DNA of 64,000 nucleotides, taken from assembly GCA_029001845.1 (NCBI GenBank), contig JAREWP010000090.1, positions 1 through 64,000 of the forward strand. The letters are read 5' to 3'. The notes below the pieces were generated by a model that ran no database searches, was not told the origin of the DNA, and was given only the letters and a program-made list of their open reading frames with translations. Below, in pieces: positions 59,027 through 64,000 of this stretch; position 1 is the stretch's first letter, and every line of letters starts with the position of its first letter. Position numbers and translations under genes: made by a program. This DNA is from Candidatus Magnetocorallium paracelense. GTDB lineage: Bacteria; Nitrospirota; Thermodesulfovibrionia; Thermodesulfovibrionales; Magnetobacteriaceae.

Positions 59027-59835
59027 TACCATGAAGTCCATCCGCCGTCTACCATAAGTACCGTCCCGGTGACATATCTGGAGGCATCGGATATTAAAAA
59101 AACGATAGGACCAATTAAATCGGCAGGTTCGGCCATCCTTCCCAAAGGTGTGTGTTTTACATAATTTTCTACGAATTCGGGATCTTGAAGCTTTTGATTA
59201 TAAACACCTCCGGCCCCTATACAATTGACCCTGATATTGTATGGCGCCAGATAGGTTGCCAAATATTTGGTTAAAGTATGAATACCGCCTTTAATCAATG
59301 CATATTCGGCAGGTGCCGGAGTCATATCCGTATTTCCATATATCGAGAAATAAGGTCCGACTTCACCATAAATAGAACCTATGTTTAATAATACGCCTTT
59401 TTTTTGTTTTTTCATTGGAATCGATGCTTCTTGACAACATAAGAAATAACCACCCGAGTGATCACATAAGTTTTTGTATAGGGAGGCAGGTTCGGTTTCT
59501 TCAAATCGTACCGGCCAATCTTCGGTTTTGGGCCAGGCATTATTAATTAACACATCGATTTTTCCGAATCTTTCAACAACTTTCCGGAAAAATGATTGGA
59601 CCGATGAGTAATTCGATATATCCAGACTTAAACAAACGGGAGGAAAACACTTCTTTGGCAAACGAATGGATCGTATTTGTTCCTGAAATCGATCGCTATT
59701 TCTGACACCGATGACTACCTGTGCGCCAAGCTTTGGTAACTGTCGGACAGCTTCCATACCGATCAAACCACTACCACCGGTCAATATAATAATTCTCTCA
59801 TCCAGTCTGAATAACCTATTCGGATCACTTTGCAT
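59026..59835 (-). CDS. SDR family oxidoreductase (PtmA-like)
   Basis: 269 residues from the ATG at 59835, which overlaps the radical SAM gene by 11 nt; a longer frame to 59976 is inside that gene. ERIIILTGGSGLIGMEAVRQL is the Rossmann loop, VLINNAWPKTEDWP the NNA block, LLNIGSIYGEVGP the Ser, and YALIKGG the Tyr-x3-Lys. This type (PtmA of flagellin-glycosylation clusters) usually sits with NeuB/NeuA genes and reduces or oxidises a nonulosonate precursor. Coupled to the next gene by TAATG. Confidence 0.8.
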   Translation of the reverse strand: MQSDPNRLFRLDERIIILTGGSGLIGMEAVRQLPKLGAQVVIGVRNSDRFQEQIRSIRLPKKCFPPVCLSLDISNYSSVQSFFRKVVERFGKIDVLINNAWPKTEDWPVRFEETEPASLYKNLCDHSGGYFLCCQEASIPMKKQKKGVLLNIGSIYGEVGPYFSIYGNTDMTPAPAEYALIKGGIHTLTKYLATYLAPYNIRVNCIGAGGVYNQKLQDPEFVENYVKHTPLGRMAEPADLIGPIVFLISDASRYVTGTVLMVDGGWTSW

Positions 59836-60919
59836 AGTCAGTAAAATAATAGGAAACAATATCCCAATCACATTTGGAATGGCATATAAACTCTTTCGTG
59901 AAATCCTTTGAAAGTTGTAAACTTCTGAATTCATCATATTTTTCCGAATTCCAGATATCCTTAAGGGAACTGTCATTCACATTACCAAATGTCCATGCCC
60001 CATTCATATCCTGAGTACATGGCACAACAGAACCATCGGCAAGAATCGTCATGGATGTCCAGGCATACTCACAATACTGCTTATTATAGTGGCTTTTATT
60101 TTCTCCTTTGGTTTTTTTGATCTCCGATTTCCTCTTAAGTAACCATTTATTATCCACGCTTTTTATATAAGGGTATACGTCTTTTCCCTTCCATAAATCA
60201 AAAAATCTATTGATTCTGTTTCTATCTCTAAAAAAATCCAGCATTGTCAAGACAATCACTGTATCCGCCTTCATTCGCTCTTTTAGAGTGAGGACTTCCA
60301 GAATTCTTTGGTAAGATTTTATAAAGTCAGCCTTTTTTCCTCTAATTTCTTTTGCTTCATGATCATCCAAGCTATCTAAGGCAAATTTGATATATCCGGT
60401 CTTGGATTCAAATAGTTTTTCTATAAAATCCAATCGAATATTACAGGGATTACATGAAAAATAGGTAGGTATACTCTTTCTTGTTAAAATAGAAATACGT
60501 TCGGGCAAATTCGGATCCAACAGAGGTTCTCCGAAACCATGTAATGTAATGCACTTAGATACTATATCAAAGTAGAAATTGTTCTCCGATGGAAATTTCT
60601 CACGAGACAAGGCGCTATCCGAGAACTCCTGCCACCGTCTGAAAAGGGTCTTGTTTTGCGGTTCGATTTGCTCTACAATTGCATGAAAAGTATCCTCTTC
60701 CATGTGTTGTAATGTTCTTTTAAAGTCGGTTGTCCTCTGGCACATTACACAACTCATATTACAATAGTTTGTGGTTTCGATATTAAAAACAAAGGGGATT
60801 GGATTCCGTTTTGTATTCAACTTGCTAAGAATATCTTTACTCTGTTTACTGCTATATTTGAAGCTGATGATGTCTTGCTTCAACTTAAAGGTGTTTCTAA
60901 AGAATTCAGTGTCATACAT
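59825..60919 (-). CDS. Radical SAM/SPASM-domain protein
   Basis: 364 residues. FNIETTNYCNMSCVMC gives the Cys-x3-Cys-x2-Cys cluster motif; LHGFGEPLLDPNLPERI and YFSCNPCN follow; the C-terminal SPASM part has CEYAWTSMTILADGSVVPC, NVNDSSLKDIWNSEKY and CHSKCDWDI. A long insertion (about 90-125) separates the first cluster motif from the GFGEPL strand. It lies in the nonulosonate-like cluster and could replace an enzyme of that pathway. The ATG at 60919 is preceded by ATGARCY words. Confidence 0.78.
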   Translation of the reverse strand: MYDTEFFRNTFKLKQDIISFKYSSKQSKDILSKLNTKRNPIPFVFNIETTNYCNMSCVMCQRTTDFKRTLQHMEEDTFHAIVEQIEPQNKTLFRRWQEFSDSALSREKFPSENNFYFDIVSKCITLHGFGEPLLDPNLPERISILTRKSIPTYFSCNPCNIRLDFIEKLFESKTGYIKFALDSLDDHEAKEIRGKKADFIKSYQRILEVLTLKERMKADTVIVLTMLDFFRDRNRINRFFDLWKGKDVYPYIKSVDNKWLLKRKSEIKKTKGENKSHYNKQYCEYAWTSMTILADGSVVPCTQDMNGAWTFGNVNDSSLKDIWNSEKYDEFRSLQLSKDFTKEFICHSKCDWDIVSYYFTDYAK

Positions 60920-60950
60920 GGTTCATGGCTCATAGTTCATAGTAAGTATA
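60917..60950. repeat. ATGARCY words between NeuB and radical SAM genes
   Basis: Minus-strand words ACTATGAACTATGAGCC and ATGAACCATGTATG fill the gap just where the NeuB frame ends early. Confidence 0.75.
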
Positions 60951-60956
60951 AATTAA

Positions 60957-61844
60957 CTATGAAATGTTTTGATTGTGTCGATTTTTTTTTCTGTTTTTTA
61001 GTTCACATTCCAACAGTTGCTTGACTGGACTTCCAATACATTTTTCTAATAATCGAACTCGCTCAACCAGATCTCTCAAGCCTTTGTACTCCAATGAAGC
61101 GGCATGATCCGGGCCCCTCATGGTGCGATCTAAGGTAAAGTGCTTCTCAATAATGCTTGCGCCGAAAAAAATCGAGCTGGCAGCTATACTTATACCTCGT
61201 TCATGACCGGAATATCCCACAACGATATTGTATTTCCTTCGATACTCGGTTATTACGGATAGATGGACATCCTCATCGTTGGTGGGATAGGAGGATGTGC
61301 ATTGTAATAATGCGAAAGTTGCATTCAGATTTGTCAGTAAATGATATGCATGATCCACTTCTTTTGCCGTAGACATGCCTGTTGACAGTAATATCGGCCT
61401 CTTCGTTTGTACGGCTTTCCTTATGAGTTTATCATTTGTTAAATGAAATGAGGCGATCTTTATTGCAGGCACATCAAGGCTATGAATAAAATCCAATGAA
61501 TCATCATCAAAAGGGGTTGCAAGAAAGATGATTCCTCTCTTTTTTGAGAATTCATTCAGCTCCCTGTATTGAGTGTGTGAAAGTTCAAGAAATTCCTTAT
61601 GTTCTCTATATGTCTTCCCGAATGAATTGGATCCCGGATAAAACGAGTTCAGGAGTTCCTGCGGAAAGGCCCTCTCTATGTTTTTCACCTGAAATTTTAC
61701 GGCATTTACTTTACATTCAATAGCCTTTTCAATCAGTTTGACAGCTATGTTGAAATCTCCATTATGATTATTACCGATTTCTGCAATAATAAAAGTCGGA
61801 TGTCCTTGCCCTATCGGAAAATTAGCAATGTTAAATTCCGCCAT
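60957..61844 (-). CDS. neuB: NeuB-family nonulosonate synthase lacking the SAF domain
   Basis: 295 residues from the ATG at 61844 (a frame extends to 61859). AEIGNNHNGDFNIA, VNAVKFQ, FLATPFDDDSLDF, ILLSTGMST, LLQCTSSYPT, VVGYSGHERGI and IEKHFTLDRTMRGPDHAASL are the complete TIM-barrel motifs for PEP-dependent condensation giving sialic, legionaminic or related acids. Normal NeuB has about 345 residues with a C-terminal antifreeze-like SAF domain; here the protein stops shortly after CIGSPVKQLLECELKNRKKN. The missing part would fall where the ATGARCY words lie. The SAF domain closes the active site of a dimer partner, so activity may be altered. Confidence 0.85.
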   Translation of the reverse strand: MAEFNIANFPIGQGHPTFIIAEIGNNHNGDFNIAVKLIEKAIECKVNAVKFQVKNIERAFPQELLNSFYPGSNSFGKTYREHKEFLELSHTQYRELNEFSKKRGIIFLATPFDDDSLDFIHSLDVPAIKIASFHLTNDKLIRKAVQTKRPILLSTGMSTAKEVDHAYHLLTNLNATFALLQCTSSYPTNDEDVHLSVITEYRRKYNIVVGYSGHERGISIAASSIFFGASIIEKHFTLDRTMRGPDHAASLEYKGLRDLVERVRLLEKCIGSPVKQLLECELKNRKKNRHNQNIS

Positions 61845-61874
61845 AATATTTTTGTACAAGTTCAGCGATCTATA

Positions 61875-61935
61875 TTTTTTGACAGGATATACAGGACATC
61901 AATAATCTCGTTCATCCTGTTATCCTGTCAAAATT
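61875..61935. repeat. GACAGGATA inverted repeat
   Basis: TTTTTGACAGGATATACAGG and, after a spacer, TCATCCTGTTATCCTGTC form inverted arms of GACAGGATA words between NeuA and NeuB genes. Related to 33718-33750. Confidence 0.7.
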
Positions 61936-61981
61936 TCTTTTTACAGCTGAACGATTACCTATTTTAAAATTGCTGTGGCTG

Positions 61982-62659
61982 TTACAGAGTGTTTTCACTC
62001 TGCATAATAAACTCGGTCAATTTCAAGTCCATTTTGGTGTCAATATCAATGCCGAATTTGGCAGACATTTTATATAATTTTATATTGCCTTTAGATGGTA
62101 TTCCCATACCAAGTATGAAATCATTATTCCGGTAAGTCACCGATCTTGTTATATAGATAGCTCCGTTTTCATAATACTCCTTTTGCATTTGATGTCGAGG
62201 CAATCTGTTGGAAAACCTGGGATAGGCAAAGCTTCCATGTTTCGTCCATCTATACTGTTTTGTTTCGCAAACTCCGATAACCGCATCGGTTTTCGGGTCT
62301 AATAACTCAATCGCTTCATCGATTTCTTTAGCAGACCTCAACGGAGAAGTGGGTTGTAAAACCACTATAACATCGGGGGAGTGTAAGACCTTTTCCGCGT
62401 GTTTGATTACGTCAAAAGTAGAGGTATTATCATCGGCCAGTTCTGTCGGCCTGTCAATGATTTTTGCACCAAAAGAGGCAGATATATAGGCAATTTCGGA
62501 ATCCTCGGTCGAAACAAAAACTTCCGAAATATATTGAGACTCCAAACCTGCTTTTATAGAATAGAAAACCAAAGGTTTTCCTGATAAATGTATAATGTTT
62601 TTACGGGGAATACTTTTAGAACCGCCGCGAGCCGGTATAACTGCTACAATTTCTGTCAT
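61982..62659 (-). CDS. neuA: CMP-nonulosonate synthetase (NeuA-like)
   Basis: 225 residues from the ATG at 62659; an in-frame extension to 62773 overlaps the methyltransferase gene and is disfavoured. EIVAVIPARGGSKSIPRKN is the CTP-binding loop, VVLQPTSPLRSAKEID the second, and FGIDIDTKMDL the metal-binding end. It activates a nonulosonic acid with CTP for transfer by the DUF115-like protein or a GT. It is upstream of NeuB in transcription, with a hairpin repeat between. Confidence 0.9.
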   Translation of the reverse strand: MTEIVAVIPARGGSKSIPRKNIIHLSGKPLVFYSIKAGLESQYISEVFVSTEDSEIAYISASFGAKIIDRPTELADDNTSTFDVIKHAEKVLHSPDVIVVLQPTSPLRSAKEIDEAIELLDPKTDAVIGVCETKQYRWTKHGSFAYPRFSNRLPRHQMQKEYYENGAIYITRSVTYRNNDFILGMGIPSKGNIKLYKMSAKFGIDIDTKMDLKLTEFIMQSENTL

Positions 62660-62692
62660 TTTTTTTAAAAGGTTTATTGAAATAATAATAGA

Positions 62693-62735
62693 TGTAGGGG
62701 CGAACCGATATGTTCGCACTGCCTCTATGAGGTTG
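62693..62735. repeat. GTAGGGGCG half element
   Basis: GATGTAGGGGCGAACCGATA is followed by TGTTCGCACTGCC; this resembles one terminus of the palindrome at 50357-50455. It overlaps the 3' end of the methyltransferase gene (stop at 62725). Confidence 0.55.
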
Positions 62736-63561
62736 TATTCTTTTTCATATATAGCGTAAATATATTTTTCCAAAAAGGTGGAGACCTTTTCCCGGTGAGT
62801 AAGTTTACCGGAATTTTTATCAGATCATCGAAGAATGAACTGTACGGGGTTCCGAAATATGGATAAGTTATTTTTATTACCGTAAAACCTGCTTTGTCCG
62901 CCAGTACCTGCATCGTCTTTTTAGAAAAATAGTTAACATGCTCATCAGGTATAACCAATTTAAAACGACCTCTGAATAAGTTCGGGACTGGTCCTTTAAT
63001 ATTAGGAGTATTACTGATGACCAATATTCCGTTTTTTTTAAGTTTAAGATAAGCTGTTCGTACCAAAAGTAAGGGGAAAAGGAGATGTTCAAAAACGCCT
63101 CTCAAATGGATGACATCGAAAAAGTTATCCTCCATATCCGTAATGTCTTTAACCTCGGCAAAGATATTTTTTCTCTTTTTTGCTTTTTCAATTGCTTTTA
63201 TTGAAATATCGATACCGAACTTATTCCACTCATTACTGAGAAGAGATAAAAAGAGACCTTCAGCGCAACCCAGATCGAGAAAATTTCCTCTCTGTGAAAT
63301 TGTCTTTTCCAGAGCCAGGATATCGAGAGAATACATTATTTTTCTTAATTCTCCTGCATTTCCTTCCCCTCCATATCCTCTCTCTTCATGGTATGGAGTA
63401 TGATTATAAAGCCTGTCTAATTCCTCTTTTGTCCGATAGGGATAAAAAAAAACCAGATCACAATTCTTACATTGATATAATTTCTGACCGGAATTTACTC
63501 CCCAAAGAGAGAACTTATCTTGCGAACATATGCGGCAGTTGGTGTTTATAACTGACATCAA
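62725..63561 (-). CDS. Class I methyltransferase with N-terminal zinc-ribbon
   Basis: 278 residues. The N-terminus has Cys9, Cys12, Cys31 and Cys34 (CRIC...CKNC), a zinc-binding pattern common to sugar C- or O-methyltransferases of glycan clusters. FLDLGCAEGLFLSLL is the SAM-binding loop, and FDVIHLRGVFEHL and ILVISNTPNI complete the Methyltransf_23 type. It probably methylates a sugar nucleotide or the glycan end. It is the first gene of the nonulosonate-like run. The 3' end abuts repeat DNA. Confidence 0.85.
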   Translation of the reverse strand: MMSVINTNCRICSQDKFSLWGVNSGQKLYQCKNCDLVFFYPYRTKEELDRLYNHTPYHEERGYGGEGNAGELRKIMYSLDILALEKTISQRGNFLDLGCAEGLFLSLLSNEWNKFGIDISIKAIEKAKKRKNIFAEVKDITDMEDNFFDVIHLRGVFEHLLFPLLLVRTAYLKLKKNGILVISNTPNIKGPVPNLFRGRFKLVIPDEHVNYFSKKTMQVLADKAGFTVIKITYPYFGTPYSSFFDDLIKIPVNLLTGKRSPPFWKNIFTLYMKKNTTS

Positions 63562-63851
63562 TCAATTCTAATATGGCAAGCGGTCACTAAAAAGAGATTC
63601 TAAACCAGGACACAGAGATCATAAAAAGCTTACGTAGCAGTTCAGCTACCATAGAGGACACAGAGAAAAACTTTTGTTAGATATAATATCCATGCATACC
63701 TGATCTCTGTTCTCTGTTCTGTTTATCAGTTTCCTCTCTCTGAGTCCTCTGCGTTCTCTGCGTCTCTGCGTTAAAGTCTCTTTGGTGCGTCTATCGATAT
63801 CCGTTACGTTTTTTTAACGCAGAGACGCAGAGAACGCAGAGTTTTTTTTCA
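63562..63851. repeat. Intergenic region with CAGAGACG words and a 28-bp perfect inverted repeat
   Basis: 63747-63774 and 63814-63841 are exact complements (CTCTGCGTTCTCTGCG... and its reverse), 28 bp each, made of CGCAGAGA words. Further degenerate ACACAGAG words lie at 63608-63670. No reading frame of interest is seen. The hairpin ends about 10 nt after the stop of the ABC transporter gene and may shape its mRNA end. Confidence 0.9.
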
Positions 63852-64000
63852 TTAGGATGAATGGTGTGCTACATTCTTCTGAAACGCATAATTAAATAGG
63901 TACCAGTAATCCCGCTTCGCCTCTAACAACTCTTTATGGTTGCCTGATTCAATGATTTTCCCCTTATCCAATACATAAATCACATCACAGTTAAGAATTG
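63852..64000 (-). CDS. ABC transporter ATPase, C-terminal end (partial)
   Basis: Reading the minus strand from the window edge gives NCDVIYVLDKGKIIESGNHK, then ELLEAKRDYWYLFNYAFQKN and a TAA at 63852-63854. VIYVLDKGKIIESGNHKELL is the conserved end of the nucleotide-binding domain of ABC exporters, after the H-loop. The start and membrane domain lie beyond the window. Its likely role in this context is export or flipping of a lipid-linked sugar or glycan, as with MsbA/PglK-like half-transporters; the domain arrangement cannot be checked here. Confidence 0.85.
   Translation of the reverse strand, partial: ILNCDVIYVLDKGKIIESGNHKELLEAKRDYWYLFNYAFQKNVAHHSS

Noticed and set aside
59836-59976. Longer N-terminus of the SDR
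   Set aside because: The extra residues lie in the radical SAM gene and do not look like SDR sequence; the ATG at 59835 precedes the Rossmann fold at normal distance.
60920-60956. Hidden SAF domain of NeuB in another frame
   Set aside because: Only 37 bases separate the NeuB stop from the next start, far too few for a SAF domain.
1-64000. rRNA, tRNA or riboswitch genes
   Set aside because: No conserved rRNA segments, cloverleaf with CCA-type acceptor, or known riboswitch core was recognised by eye; a tRNAscan/Rfam run would be needed to exclude weak ones.

Overview
This is an AT-rich, gene-dense window holding a large surface-glycan and glycan-decoration locus. Apart from two plus-strand genes at the left (756-4162) and an insertion-sequence remnant (1-481), every gene is on the minus strand, often with stop/start overlaps of 1-26 nt, so transcription runs from right to left in long operon-like runs. 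The gene content (polyprenyl-phosphate sugar transferase, GT-C membrane glycosyltransferases, GT4/GT2 enzymes, nonulosonate genes, eight radical SAM enzymes of which five carry a B12-binding-type N-terminus, and an iron-sulfur flavoprotein) suggests an anaerobic Gram-negative bacterium. The phylum cannot be fixed from the sequence; many uncultured anaerobic lineages would fit.

Layout. 1-650: IS remnant abutting a truncated HAD gene. 0.7-4.2 kb (+): GT-C enzyme and a degenerate deacetylase/acyltransferase fusion. 4.2-9.0 kb: acyl carrier protein, FkbH, a hotdog-hotdog-reductase fusion and a polysaccharide deacetylase. 9.1-17.6 kb: two GT-C enzymes, a WecA/CapD-type chimera, an epimerase and two GT4 enzymes. 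17.7-31.6 kb: SGNH protein, three B12-type radical SAM enzymes, methyltransferases, GT4 enzymes and an S23-like four-helix-bundle gene. 31.6-38.7 kb: radical SAM/SPASM enzymes, Gfo/Idh/MocA oxidoreductase, cytidylyltransferase, GDPD-like protein and another B12 radical SAM enzyme. 38.7-50.3 kb: GT-C, GT2, SGNH, carbamoyltransferase, two paralogous nucleotidyltransferases, a GT-C/P-loop-kinase fusion, a sulfotransferase and an unlisted 45-residue membrane microprotein. 50.6-58.2 kb: MBOAT, ACP, SGNH, B12 radical SAM, duplicated flavoprotein and AMP-ligase. 58.3-63.6 kb: nonulosonate-like cluster (DUF115-like, SDR, radical SAM/SPASM, NeuB without SAF domain, NeuA) and a methyltransferase. 63.85-64 kb: end of an ABC transporter.

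How the parts may work together. A lipid-linked glycan is started by the WecA-like enzyme and extended by cytoplasmic GT4/GT2 and periplasm-facing GT-C enzymes. Nucleotide-activated sugars come from the epimerase, NeuA/NeuB and the nucleotidyltransferases. The product is decorated by carbamoyl, sulfate, methyl and acyl groups. The strongest candidate for an undescribed system is the 50.2-58.2 kb block. It has all five parts of a Dlt-type acyl relay (ligase, carrier protein, MBOAT, SGNH protein, microprotein ending in an aromatic F-x-Y-x-x-F motif), with a B12 radical SAM enzyme and an iron-sulfur flavoprotein inserted between them.

The second striking layer is the intergenic DNA. Many gene boundaries carry arrays of degenerate short words (ATGARCY and others), usually as two inverted arms around a spacer. 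The ATGARCY arrays supply start codons and N-terminal MNYEL-type peptides to about ten genes and C-terminal tails and stop codons to several others. At least three larger repeats are present in distant inverted or core-swapped copies. No rRNA, tRNA or CRISPR array was seen.
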